A stretch of 47,055 nucleotides of DNA, taken from Caulobacter segnis. Its GTDB lineage: Bacteria > Pseudomonadota > Alphaproteobacteria > Caulobacterales > Caulobacteraceae. The stretch spans positions 1 to 47,055 of the forward strand of contig NZ_QFQZ01000033.1 of NCBI RefSeq assembly GCF_003243465.1. The letters run 5' to 3'. Positions 1 to 7,366 of the stretch are shown here, piece by piece (position 1 is the stretch's first letter; each line of letters starts with the position of its first letter). A program made the position numbers and the translations under genes. The notes beneath the pieces are model-generated. The model ran no database searches and had not been told where the DNA came from. It saw only the letters and a program-made list of their open reading frames with translations.

Positions 1-158
1 GATCCAAGCGCCCTCCCCCGCGACGGGGACAGCTCTGAGTATGGATGCGGTTTCAACGCGGATGATCCAGCGGCGTGTAGAATCGACAAGCGTTTGAAAT
101 CGTTCGGTTCGATTTCGTCTACGCGGATCATAGAGCGCCGCGAACGCTCGTACTCTTT

Positions 159-336
159 CTCTCCTCCCCCATTGGGGGAGGGGGACCGCCGAACGGCGGT
201 GGAGGGGCCAGCCGCTTCGGCGACGCCCCCGTCAGATCAGAAAATGCTCCCTTGGCCGGCCACAGGATGTAGCCCCGCAGCACAGGGCCCCTCCACCCGC
301 GTTCGCGGGTCCCCCTCCCCCGATGGGGGAGGAGAG
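159..336. repeat. Inverted pair of two-hairpin intergenic repeats (family A)
   Basis: Two copies of one element face each other across about 80 nt. Each has a first hairpin of CTCCCCC/GGGGGAG type, a second short hairpin (ACCGCC-gaac-GGCGGT on the left, ACCCGC-gaac-GCGGGT in the right copy read on the minus strand), and a closing GGAGGGG. The second hairpin changes sequence but keeps its pairing. Two further copies lie at 22864-23020. I see no convincing gene in 1-355. Confidence 0.8.
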
Positions 337-355
337 ATGCACCGTACCGCCCCCC

Positions 356-388
356 CAAAGAAAAAGCCCCACCCGTGAGGGTGGGGCT
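356..388 (-). terminator. Rho-independent terminator of the PRC-barrel gene
   Basis: Read on the minus strand this is a perfect 10-bp stem AGCCCCACCC/GGGTGGGGCT around a TCAC loop, followed by a T-rich tract. It lies about 28 nt after the stop codon of the gene ending at 416. Confidence 0.9.
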
Positions 389-415
389 GGTCGAGCGGCG
401 AGGCTCGGATGGACG

Positions 416-781
416 TCAGCCCTTCCAGTCCGGCAACGCCGCCAGTTGCGCCTTGGTCAGCTTGGCGCGGACGATGTGGTCGTCCGGATCGCCGGGCTCG
501 GGCGAGACCGTCACGTCGGCCAGGGCCACGACGACCTTCTTGTCCGGGCCCATGCGGTCGATCTCGATGACGATGGCTGTAGGCTTGCCGGCCGAGTCCA
601 GCAGGACATGCTCGACCTCGCCGGCCTTGCGGTTGGCGGAGTCGATGACGTCGGCGTCCTCGATCTGACCCACCGTGAAGGCGCCCTTGGCCAGCTGGCC
701 TTCCTGGTGCGCGATGGTCGTCTGGGCGACCGCGCCCGTGGCGACGGCGGCGATGGAAAGGCCCAGGACAGCGAACTTCAT
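416..781 (-). CDS. Exported PRC-barrel domain protein
   Basis: A 121-residue protein with a cleavable signal peptide (residues 1-19, ending in AVA before Gln20). The mature part reads as a PRC-barrel: GAFTVGQIEDADVID, then GEVEHVLLDSAGKPTAIVIE, then a VTVSPEP segment. PRC-barrels are small beta-barrels found in the ribosome-maturation factor RimM, photosynthetic reaction centre subunit H and many small exported proteins of unknown role. The start is supported by AAGGAGC a few bases upstream. It is monocistronic, with a strong terminator just downstream. The domain call is good; the cellular role is unknown. Confidence 0.8.
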   Translation of the reverse strand: MKFAVLGLSIAAVATGAVAQTTIAHQEGQLAKGAFTVGQIEDADVIDSANRKAGEVEHVLLDSAGKPTAIVIEIDRMGPDKKVVVALADVTVSPEPGDPDDHIVRAKLTKAQLAALPDWKG

Positions 782-850
782 CGATCAGCTCCTTTTCACA
801 TGGCGTAGGTTCGGAATAACGCCGTGTGCGGAGGATCGATCCGGGGGCTT

Positions 851-874
851 CCTTCTCCCCTTGCCGGAGAGGGG
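851..874. repeat. Partial family A repeat (first hairpin only)
   Basis: CTTCTCCCC, a short loop and GGAGAGGGG resemble the first hairpin of the elements at 159-336 and 22864-23020. The second hairpin and the closing GAGGGG are missing, so this looks like a decayed or solo copy. Confidence 0.45.
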
Positions 875-935
875 CGATTGACCTGATGAGCGCCGCCTTG
901 CCATCCTTTTTCCGAAGTCGCGGAGGGCTAGCAGC

Positions 936-1289
936 GTGGGACAAGAGGGTGGCTTTCGCGTGGTCGCGGTCACGCCCCGGCCGGCGAAGGGACTGTTTCG
1001 GAGCCGTCTCGTCGACCTGACCATCGAGGCCGTGGGCGCGCCATCGATCCCTCGCTACATCCTCGGCTTTCGCGGTCGGTTTCCAGGCGGATTCAAGGTC
1101 ACCCCGTTCCGCCTCGACTTCACCGACGGCGAGCGACTGAGCGGCGTCGCGCCGGCGCGCGATCAGCCCGCGCCCGGCGCGATCCTGAGCCCCGCCGAGC
1201 TGCGCGACCTGGGCTGGTGTCGTCGCGACCTGGATCGGCGCCTGGCGACGACGGCGCCGCTGGGCTCTCAGGCCTGGGGATCGAAATAG
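936..1289 (+). CDS. Small hypothetical protein
   Basis: A possible 117-residue protein of no family I recognise. It is supported by a GTG start with GGAGGG about eight bases upstream, codon use typical of the neighbouring genes (mostly G or C in third position), and ordinary rather than Arg/Pro-biased composition. Its middle reads PRYILGFRGRFPGGFKVTPF, with no signal peptide or membrane segment. Its 3' end overlaps the end of the convergent SnoaL-like gene by 22 bp. If it is not a gene, 782-1267 holds only the partial repeat at 851. I cannot propose a function. Confidence 0.4.
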   Translation: MGQEGGFRVVAVTPRPAKGLFRSRLVDLTIEAVGAPSIPRYILGFRGRFPGGFKVTPFRLDFTDGERLSGVAPARDQPAPGAILSPAELRDLGWCRRDLDRRLATTAPLGSQAWGSK

Positions 1290-1651
1290 AAGTAGTGCTC
1301 GATCAGCAGCTCGTCCTTGACCCGCACGACGTCGACGCCGCTGACGATCACCGTGTCGGCCGGGCCGCCTTCCCACCGCGTGGTCGCGACGCCGTGGTGG
1401 CCGAGGGTGGGGCCGACGACGCGGAAGGTGAAGCCGGGCGGCATGTCCCTGAGGACGTCCCGCACGACGTCCGAGATCGCCTGATGGCCGGTGACGGCGC
1501 GGCTCGGTTCGAAGATCACCGCGTCCGGGTGATAGATCTCGCGCATCGCCGCGAGGCGGCGGGCGTCGTCGTGCTCGTTCCAGACGCGCTTGATGCTGTC
1601 TTCGAGCAGGCGGGATTCGATCGGCGTGGTCATGGCGGGCGGCGTGGTCAT
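1268..1651 (-). CDS. SnoaL-like / NTF2-fold protein
   Basis: About 127 residues with the layout of a SnoaL-like (NTF2-fold) polyketide-cyclase-type domain: an N-terminal helix LLEDSIKRVWNEHDDARRL, then YHPDAVIFEPSRAVTGHQAISDVV, and a C-terminal strand pair ending VDVVRVKDELLIEHYFYFD. Such proteins form small alpha+beta cones that bind or isomerise small molecules, and many have no known substrate. The start is uncertain. An 18-bp tandem duplication (1623-1658) has doubled the start region, giving MTTPPAMTTPIE; either ATG (1651 or 1633) could serve and neither has a clear Shine-Dalgarno sequence. Confidence 0.7.
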   Translation of the reverse strand: MTTPPAMTTPIESRLLEDSIKRVWNEHDDARRLAAMREIYHPDAVIFEPSRAVTGHQAISDVVRDVLRDMPPGFTFRVVGPTLGHHGVATTRWEGGPADTVIVSGVDVVRVKDELLIEHYFYFDPQA

Positions 1652-1658
1652 GGCGGGG
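1623..1658. repeat. 18-bp tandem duplication over a start codon
   Basis: GGCGTGGTCATGGCGGG occurs twice in direct succession; the 18-bp units differ only in the last base. The repeat spans the start of the SnoaL-like gene and creates two in-frame ATG codons. Confidence 0.85.
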
Positions 1659-1880
1659 ACTCGGCGGTGGGCGGCTCGCGCGACGGTCGCGCCAGGCCAG
1701 GGCGAGCGCCTAGCTAACGGGCTGTCGGGGGCGGCGCCTACCCGCTTGTTCGCCCTTGGGGGCTCCGTCGCGCATTTGAGCAAACGCCGCCCAAACACCG
1801 TCATCCGATACAAGGCCCCCGCTCGCCGCGGACCTAGGGTCGGGCGTCGCTGGCGGCCCGGCGGGCTATCGGAGGGTTCC

Positions 1881-2702
1881 ATGAGCAAGCTCAAGACGTT
1901 CGCGTTCAACACCGCCGTGTCCGCCCTGATCGTCGCCGGGGGCCTTTTCGCCGCCGCGCCCACCCGGGCCGCGTTCGCCGCGCCGGCGGCCGCCGAGGCT
2001 GCGTCCGGGCCCGTCACGGTCATCCTGGTGCATGGCGCCTGGGCCGACGGCTCGAGCTGGAGCAAGGTCATCCCGCTGCTGCAGGCCAAGGGCGTTCGGG
2101 TGCTGAGCGTCCAGAACCCCCTGACCTCGCTGGCCGACGACGTCGCCGCGGCCAAGCGCGCGATCGCCTACGCCAAGGGACCCGTGGTCCTGGTCGGCCA
2201 CAGTTGGGGCGGCAGCGTGATCACCCAGGCCGGTGACGATCCCAAGGTCAAGGCTCTGGTCTATGTCGCGGCGTTCGCCAACAGCGAGGGGCAGAGCGGC
2301 TATGACCTGATCAGCGCCTATCCCAAGCAGCCGGTCCTCGACCAGGTGATCGATGACGGCCAGGGCTTCCTCTATCTGAGCGAGAAGGGGATCGCCGAGG
2401 ACGTTGGCCAGGACCTGCCCAAGGCCGAGGCCAAGGTGCTCGCCGCCACCCAGGGCGCGCTGGGCGCCGGCGCCTTCGGGGACAAGGTCTCGATCGCCGC
2501 CTGGAAGACGCGGCCGTCCTGGTACGTCGTCGCGACCAACGATCGCGCGCTGAGCCCGGCTTTGCAACGCGACCTCGCCAAGAAGCTGAACGCGAAGACC
2601 AAGGTCGTGCCGTCGAGCCACTATGCGATCCTGTCGCATCCCGCCGAGGTCGCCGCGGTGATCGAGGAGGCCGTCAGGTCCGTCCAGCCCCAAGGGCGCT
2701 GA
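1881..2702 (+). CDS. Secreted alpha/beta hydrolase
   Basis: A 273-residue alpha/beta hydrolase with a signal peptide (about residues 1-34). Visible motifs are the oxyanion-hole segment LVHGAWADGSSW, the nucleophile elbow GHSWGG (Ser nucleophile) and a late histidine in VPSSHYAILSHP. This type (PF12697-like) acts on esters or other small substrates; the substrate here is unknown. The start at 1881 is set by GGAGG five to six bases upstream, although the frame stays open far upstream. A clear paralogue lies at 33701-34480 on the minus strand and shares VQNPLTSLADDVAA and the elbow region. An AraC-type regulator follows on the same strand. Confidence 0.85.
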   Translation: MSKLKTFAFNTAVSALIVAGGLFAAAPTRAAFAAPAAAEAASGPVTVILVHGAWADGSSWSKVIPLLQAKGVRVLSVQNPLTSLADDVAAAKRAIAYAKGPVVLVGHSWGGSVITQAGDDPKVKALVYVAAFANSEGQSGYDLISAYPKQPVLDQVIDDGQGFLYLSEKGIAEDVGQDLPKAEAKVLAATQGALGAGAFGDKVSIAAWKTRPSWYVVATNDRALSPALQRDLAKKLNAKTKVVPSSHYAILSHPAEVAAVIEEAVRSVQPQGR

Positions 2703-2882
2703 CGCCGCGCCGCGGCGCGTATCGCGGATCGGCGTCGGGCTCGGCCGGGGAGGGGTGGGCGACCACCCAAATGGGTCGCGCCCGGACCCTCCGGACGACA
2801 TTGAGAGGCGGGGCGAACGCGCCGACCTTGAGCGCGAAGGTTGCGAAGGTGCGGCCTCTCGCGGCCGAGGAAGGCGCGCTCC

Positions 2883-3638
2883 ATGCGTTGCGACACAGCC
2901 TCCGATCGACGTGACGACGGTGGAAGCCGCGACCTCGCGGTTTCGCGCCGGCAGGATCCTGCGCGGGCCGGTGACGCGGCCTCGATCGGCCGATCCGGCG
3001 AGATCCCGCCGGAGATCGCGATCATTCTCTCGAGCGTCGAAGACGGTCTCCGGCGCCTGAGGACGCCCGCCCCGGACCTGGACGGGGTCTGCGAGCTCCT
3101 GCACGTGATCGCCGTCGCCGCGGGCGCGACCGCCCAGCGCAAGGCTCCGGTCGAGGCCGGCGCGCGTCGGCTGAAGAGCTCGGGCGGTCCCGCGCCGAAG
3201 CCGCCGGGCGGCGGGCCCGAGGTCGCCAAGGGCGGCCTGTCGCGCTGGCAGCAGAAGCGGGCGGTGGACCTGATGACGCCTCTGGACCGACATCCGCCGA
3301 GCGTGTCGGAGCTGGCCGAGGCCTGTCGCCTGTCGAACGGCTACTTCATCAAGGCCTTCAAGCAGACCTTCGGCGTCACGCCGCGGCGCTGGCGGCAGTT
3401 GCTTCGGGTGGAGCAGGCCAAGGGGCTGCTGGTCGCCAACCAGCTCTCCATCGCCGAGGTCGCTCTGGCCTGCGGCTTCGCGGACCAGAGCCACCTGACC
3501 CGGGTGTTCAGCCAGGTCGTGGGCGTGCCGCCGGCGCGGTGGCGGCGATGCGTCGACGGGCTGGAGATCGCAACCGCGCCGGCGGACGCGCGGCGCTCGA
3601 CCGACCCGCCTTCGCCGGCAAGTCTTACCAGGGGCTAG
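2883..3638 (+). CDS. AraC-type transcriptional regulator
   Basis: A 251-residue regulator whose C-terminal half is a standard AraC/XylS double helix-turn-helix: PPSVSELAEACRLSNGYFIKAFK, then TPRRWRQLLRVEQAK, then LSIAEVALACGFADQSHLTRVFSQVVG. The N-terminal half is short, Arg/Ala/Pro-rich and lacks a recognisable ligand-binding cupin, so the inducer is unknown. I chose the ATG at 2883, which has GAGGAAGG about ten bases upstream; an ATG at 2841 is also in frame. It lies 180 nt downstream of the secreted hydrolase on the same strand and could regulate it. Confidence 0.8.
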   Translation: MRCDTASDRRDDGGSRDLAVSRRQDPARAGDAASIGRSGEIPPEIAIILSSVEDGLRRLRTPAPDLDGVCELLHVIAVAAGATAQRKAPVEAGARRLKSSGGPAPKPPGGGPEVAKGGLSRWQQKRAVDLMTPLDRHPPSVSELAEACRLSNGYFIKAFKQTFGVTPRRWRQLLRVEQAKGLLVANQLSIAEVALACGFADQSHLTRVFSQVVGVPPARWRRCVDGLEIATAPADARRSTDPPSPASLTRG

Positions 3639-3654
3639 CTTTGCGAGGGGCGGC

Positions 3655-3924
3655 CTACCGCTCCTCGTCGAACCGGTTGGCCACCAGCTCGCACAGGGCT
3701 TCCAGGGCGGCGTCCGCCTCGGGGCCTTCGGCGCTGATGTCGATGGTCGAGCCGATGCCGGCGGCCAGCATCATCAGGCCCATGATCGAGCGGGCGTCGA
3801 CGCTGGCGCCGTCGCGGCTGACCGTCACCTCGGCGTCGAAGCTGGACGCCATCTTCACGAACTTCGCCGAGGCCCGGGCGTGCAAGCCGCGCTCGTTGAC
3901 GATCTCGACCGTTCTGGAATGCAT
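3655..3924 (-). CDS. HPr phosphocarrier protein
   Basis: An 89-residue HPr. His15 lies in the phosphorylation site GLHARAS and Ser46 in ARSIMGLM, the position modified by HPr kinase. With a mannose-type EIIA and a short HprK but no sugar permease nearby, this is a regulatory PTS of the alphaproteobacterial kind (HPr fed by EI-Ntr), not a sugar importer. It is last in a minus-strand block chvI-chvG-hprK-EIIA-HPr, five bases after the EIIA stop. ptsH, ptsO and npr are all used for such genes, so I give no symbol. Confidence 0.95.
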   Translation of the reverse strand: MHSRTVEIVNERGLHARASAKFVKMASSFDAEVTVSRDGASVDARSIMGLMMLAAGIGSTIDISAEGPEADAALEALCELVANRFDEER

Positions 3925-3929
3925 TCCGC

Positions 3930-4337
3930 TTACTTCTCTCCGGCGAGCACGTAGGAGGCCACGGAGATATATTTGCGTCCAGCTTCCTGGGCGTGGGCGA
4001 CGCAGGCCTGCAAGGTCTCGCGCTGGCGCACGCTGGCCAGCTTGATCAGCATGGGCAGGTTGAGGCCGGCGATGACCTCGGCCTTGGTCTGCTCCATCAC
4101 CGAGATGGCCAGATTGCTGGGCGTGCCGCCGAACATGTCGGTCAGCAGGATGACGCCCTGGCCGTCCTGGTCGACGTCGGCGCAGGCCTTGAGGATGTCG
4201 GAGCGGCGGCGCTCCATGTCGTCCTCGGGGCCGATGCAGATCGCCTTCACGGCGGTCTGCGGACCGACCACATGCTCCATGGCGGAGACAAACTCTTCCG
4301 CCAGACGCCCGTGCGTCACGATCACGAGCCCGATCAT
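3930..4337 (-). CDS. PTS EIIA component, mannose family
   Basis: About 135 residues of the EIIA-Man fold. His9 in MIGLVIVTHG is the phosphorylated residue, and LLTDMFGGTPSNLA is the typical downstream motif. In alphaproteobacteria this protein is the terminal phospho-acceptor of a regulatory PTS without a membrane permease. The start at 4337 follows the family's conserved N-terminus; an in-frame ATG at 4364 would add nine residues. Neither has a strong Shine-Dalgarno sequence. It sits between hprK and HPr and is presumably co-transcribed with them. Confidence 0.92.
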   Translation of the reverse strand: MIGLVIVTHGRLAEEFVSAMEHVVGPQTAVKAICIGPEDDMERRRSDILKACADVDQDGQGVILLTDMFGGTPSNLAISVMEQTKAEVIAGLNLPMLIKLASVRQRETLQACVAHAQEAGRKYISVASYVLAGEK

Positions 4338-4412
4338 GCCAGATATCTCAAACGGGATCCCCATTCCCTGCGCGGCCGGGAGAATGCCGCGCGGGCGGTC
4401 TTGATACGCCCG

Positions 4413-4865
4413 TTAGAGAAGGACTCCAAGAGACTGCATGATCTGACCGATCTTCACCGGCGCGGAGGGTTCCCGCGGCCACAGGTCGAAGGCGGGCAGG
4501 GCGATCCCGGCGAGGGTCGCGGTCCGCGGCTCGGGCAGGCGCTCGACGGCCTCCGGGCCGCCGACGCAGCGCAGGACGACGGCGATCTCGCAGAAGGGCA
4601 GGGGCGCCTCGGCCGTGACGACGCCCAGGCCGCGCACCTCGATCAGGCCGGCCAGGGCGCCGGGCGCCTTGCCGTAGAGGCGGCCGCCGCTGGCGAAGGC
4701 GAGCACCCGATCGTCGGCGACGAGGCGAAAGCCGTGGCCCAGGGCGCGCAAGGCCAGATCGCTCTTGCCGATCCCCGACGGCCCCTCGATCAGGGCTCCG
4801 CGCCACAGGCCGTCCTGGCGGCGGGCGATCAGGCCGGCGTGGCGGAGCTCGGCGGCGCCGCTCAC
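4413..4865 (-). CDS. hprK: HPr kinase/phosphorylase, short alphaproteobacterial form
   Basis: 150 residues comprising only the C-terminal catalytic domain of HprK, with Walker A GPSGIGKS (residues 28-35) and LVADDRV a little further on. Firmicute HprK is about 310 residues; the missing N-terminal domain is usual for alphaproteobacteria, so this is not a truncation. It phosphorylates HPr on Ser46. It starts with GTG, and GTGA overlaps the chvG stop, implying translational coupling and a link between the ChvGI envelope-stress system and PTS state. Confidence 0.93.
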   Translation of the reverse strand: MSGAAELRHAGLIARRQDGLWRGALIEGPSGIGKSDLALRALGHGFRLVADDRVLAFASGGRLYGKAPGALAGLIEVRGLGVVTAEAPLPFCEIAVVLRCVGGPEAVERLPEPRTATLAGIALPAFDLWPREPSAPVKIGQIMQSLGVLL

Positions 4866-6472
4866 GCCCGGCTGTCCGGCAGGTCGACGACGAAGCGCGC
4901 GCCGATCACCGCCCCGGCCGCGTCCTTGCGGTTCTCGGCGTGGATCAGCCCGCCGTGGGCCTCGATGATCTGGCGGGCGATGGACAGGCCCAGGCCCGAA
5001 TTGCCGCCGAACGCCCGACCCTTGGGCCGCGAGGTGTAGAAGCGCTCGAAGATGGTCTCGAGATTGTCGGGCGGGATGCCCGGACCGTCGTCCTCGACCG
5101 CCGCGATCAGCCGGCCGCGGGCGCGGGACAGGCTGACGCGGACCTCGCCGTCGGCGGGGCTGAACGAGCGGGCGTTGTCGATCAGGTTGCGGAACACCTG
5201 GCCGATCGGGGTCTCGCGCGCCAGGATCTGCGCCGGGTGGCCGGGGTCGGCCAGGGACAGCCGCACCCGCACGCTGCCAGGCGCGTCGCCGGGACGCAGC
5301 TGGGCGTCGTAGAGGCTGGTCACCTCGGTCAGCAGGCGGTTGAGGTCCAGCGTCCGGGGCGGCTCGCGCGACAGCTCCGCGTCCAGGCGCGAGGCGTTGG
5401 AGATGTCGGTCACCAGCCGGTCCAGCCGGTTGACGTCGCTCTGCAGGATCGCCAGCAGCCGGGCGCGGGCGGCCGGATCGCTGACAATATCCAGCGTCTC
5501 CACGGCCGAGCGGATCGAGGTCAGGGGGTTCTTGATCTCGTGGGCAACGTCGGCGGCGAAGCGCTCGATGGCGTCCATCCGCTCGGACAGCGAATGGGTC
5601 ATGTCCTCCAGCGAGCGGGACAGGTCGCCCAGCTCGTCGTGGCGGCGCGAGAGGTCGGGCAGCGAGATGGCGCGCGCCCCCTGCAGGCGGACATGGTCGG
5701 CGGCGCGGGCCAGGCGCAGCACGGGCATGGCGATCAGCCGGTGCAGCAGCACGCTGGAGATCAGGATCGCGATCATGGCCACGATGATGAACGGCAGCAG
5801 GGCCTTGCGCTCGGCGGCGATGATCTCGTCGACATCCCCGGCCTCCAGGGTGAGGACGCCGAGCACGGCGCGCACGTGCTGGATCGGAATGGAGACGGAG
5901 ACCAGGCGCTCGCCGTCCTCGGAGATGCGCGTGCCGGCGACGGTGCGGCCCTTCATGGCCTGGGCGATCTCGTCAGCCAGGGCCTTCTGGGCGCGTTCGG
6001 CCTTGGCCTGCTCGGCCGGGGATTGTCGCGGACCTTGCTGGGCCTCGCCGGGCTTGTGAGCGGGCGGGAGCACCTTCCAGTCGACGCGGTCGGCGACCAC
6101 GAACGAGTCGGCCAGCACCTTGCCGTGCGCGTCGAACAAGCGGGCGCGCTGCGAGTGCTGGATGAACAGCACTTGCAGGATCTGGCTGGCGGCGACGGGG
6201 TCGAGCTCCGGCTCTGGAACGCCCACCGTCGCCAGCTCATCAATGACCTTCGCGATCAGCTGGCCCTGGGTGCTGAGGCTGTCGATGCGCGCGTTGACCA
6301 GGCCGCTGCGCAGTTCGTTCAGCACCAGCGCCCCGATGACCACGATCACCAGGGCCAGGACGTTCAGCGCGATGATCAGCCGGCCCAGCCGCGAGCCGCG
6401 CGGCCAGGCCAGGCGCCGACGGGGCGGGGGCTGCTCGCCCGCCGCCTCAGGCCTCGCGGTAACGGTAGCCAA
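4862..6472 (-). CDS. chvG: Sensor histidine kinase ChvG
   Basis: Membrane sensor kinase of the ChvG/ExoS family. A Pro/Arg-rich N-terminus is followed by TM1 (IIALNVLALVIVVIGALVLN), a periplasmic sensor domain, TM2 (LLPFIIVAMIAILISSVLL), HAMP, an H-box DVAHEIKNPLTSIRSAVE, and the ATPase boxes NLIDNARSFS, DDGPGIP and GLGLSIARQI. In Caulobacter ChvGI responds to acid and cell-wall stress. It overlaps chvI. There is no ATG or GTG in frame between the chvI overlap and TM1; the TTG at 6472 is the best start I can find and it lacks a good Shine-Dalgarno sequence, so the 5' end is uncertain. Confidence 0.93.
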   Translation of the reverse strand: MATVTARPEAAGEQPPPRRRLAWPRGSRLGRLIIALNVLALVIVVIGALVLNELRSGLVNARIDSLSTQGQLIAKVIDELATVGVPEPELDPVAASQILQVLFIQHSQRARLFDAHGKVLADSFVVADRVDWKVLPPAHKPGEAQQGPRQSPAEQAKAERAQKALADEIAQAMKGRTVAGTRISEDGERLVSVSIPIQHVRAVLGVLTLEAGDVDEIIAAERKALLPFIIVAMIAILISSVLLHRLIAMPVLRLARAADHVRLQGARAISLPDLSRRHDELGDLSRSLEDMTHSLSERMDAIERFAADVAHEIKNPLTSIRSAVETLDIVSDPAARARLLAILQSDVNRLDRLVTDISNASRLDAELSREPPRTLDLNRLLTEVTSLYDAQLRPGDAPGSVRVRLSLADPGHPAQILARETPIGQVFRNLIDNARSFSPADGEVRVSLSRARGRLIAAVEDDGPGIPPDNLETIFERFYTSRPKGRAFGGNSGLGLSIARQIIEAHGGLIHAENRKDAAGAVIGARFVVDLPDSRA

Positions 6473-7154
6473 CGCCGTACAGGGTCTCGATGGAGTCGAA
6501 TTCCGGGTCGACCTGGCGGAACTTCTTGCGCATGCGCTTGATGTGGCTGTCGATCGTGCGGTCGTCGACATAGACCTGGTCGTCGTAGGCGGCGTCCATC
6601 AGGTTGTCGCGGCTCTTCACGAAGCCGGGACGCTGGGCCAGGGCCTGCAGCAGCAGGAACTCGGTGACCGTCAGGCGCACCGGCTTGCCGTCCCACAGGC
6701 TGTCATGGCGGGCGGGATCGAGCGTCAGCTTGCCGCGCTTCATCACCTTGGCGCCGGCCGCGCTCTGCTCCGCCGGCGAGATCTCGCCCTCCGGCCGCGC
6801 CCGGCGCAGCACCGCCTTGACCCGCTCGACCAGCAGCCGCTGGCTGAACGGCTTGTGCATGTAGTCGTCGGCGCCGAGGTTGAAGCCCAGGACCTCGTCG
6901 ATCTCCTCGTCCTTCGAGGTCAGCATGATCACCGGGATCTCGGAGTGCTGGCGCAGGCGGCGCAGCACCTCCATGCCGTCCATGCGGGGCATCTTGACGT
7001 CCAGGATGACGAGATCCGGCGGATTGGCCTCGACGCCTTCCAGGCCGGCCACCCCGTCGTGGAAGTGGTTCACCGTGTGGCCGTGGGCCTGCAGGGCCAT
7101 CGAGATCGAGCCGACAATGTTCTCGTCGTCGTCAATGAGGGTGATGAAGGCCAT
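6447..7154 (-). CDS. chvI: Response regulator ChvI
   Basis: A 235-residue OmpR-type regulator. The receiver domain has acidic residues D8-D10, phosphoacceptor Asp52 in LVILDVKMP, and Lys in MHKPFS. The C-terminal winged helix ends DDRTIDSHIKRMRKKFRQVDPEFDSIETLYGVGYRYRE. ChvI is the partner of ChvG and in Caulobacter controls envelope-stress genes. It heads the minus-strand block; its start is separated by 212 nt from a divergent gene of unknown function. Its 3' end overlaps chvG in another frame. Confidence 0.96.
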   Translation of the reverse strand: MAFITLIDDDENIVGSISMALQAHGHTVNHFHDGVAGLEGVEANPPDLVILDVKMPRMDGMEVLRRLRQHSEIPVIMLTSKDEEIDEVLGFNLGADDYMHKPFSQRLLVERVKAVLRRARPEGEISPAEQSAAGAKVMKRGKLTLDPARHDSLWDGKPVRLTVTEFLLLQALAQRPGFVKSRDNLMDAAYDDQVYVDDRTIDSHIKRMRKKFRQVDPEFDSIETLYGVGYRYREA

Positions 7155-7366
7155 CTATCCGTTCTTATGCTTCGACTTTCGTCGCTTCGCCGATCCTACC
7201 GGTCGAGGCTCCCGGCTTCAACGCACGGCGCGGCGAAGCTTTCCAACCTGTGTCGTCGCGCTTTGCGGCCCGAGCATGGCGCGATTGCGGCGTCCCCCAA
7301 AGCGGGTTCTTCAACCTCACCTTAAGGTCTCGTGGGCCAAGGTGGCGCTCCGGGAGCCATCGCCGA

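Noticed and set aside
237..1376. Long minus-strand open frame over the first repeat and two genes
   Set aside because: Arg/Pro/Gly-rich composition, runs through the terminator and repeat pair, and overlaps a better-supported PRC-barrel gene in another frame. It is a GC-skew shadow.
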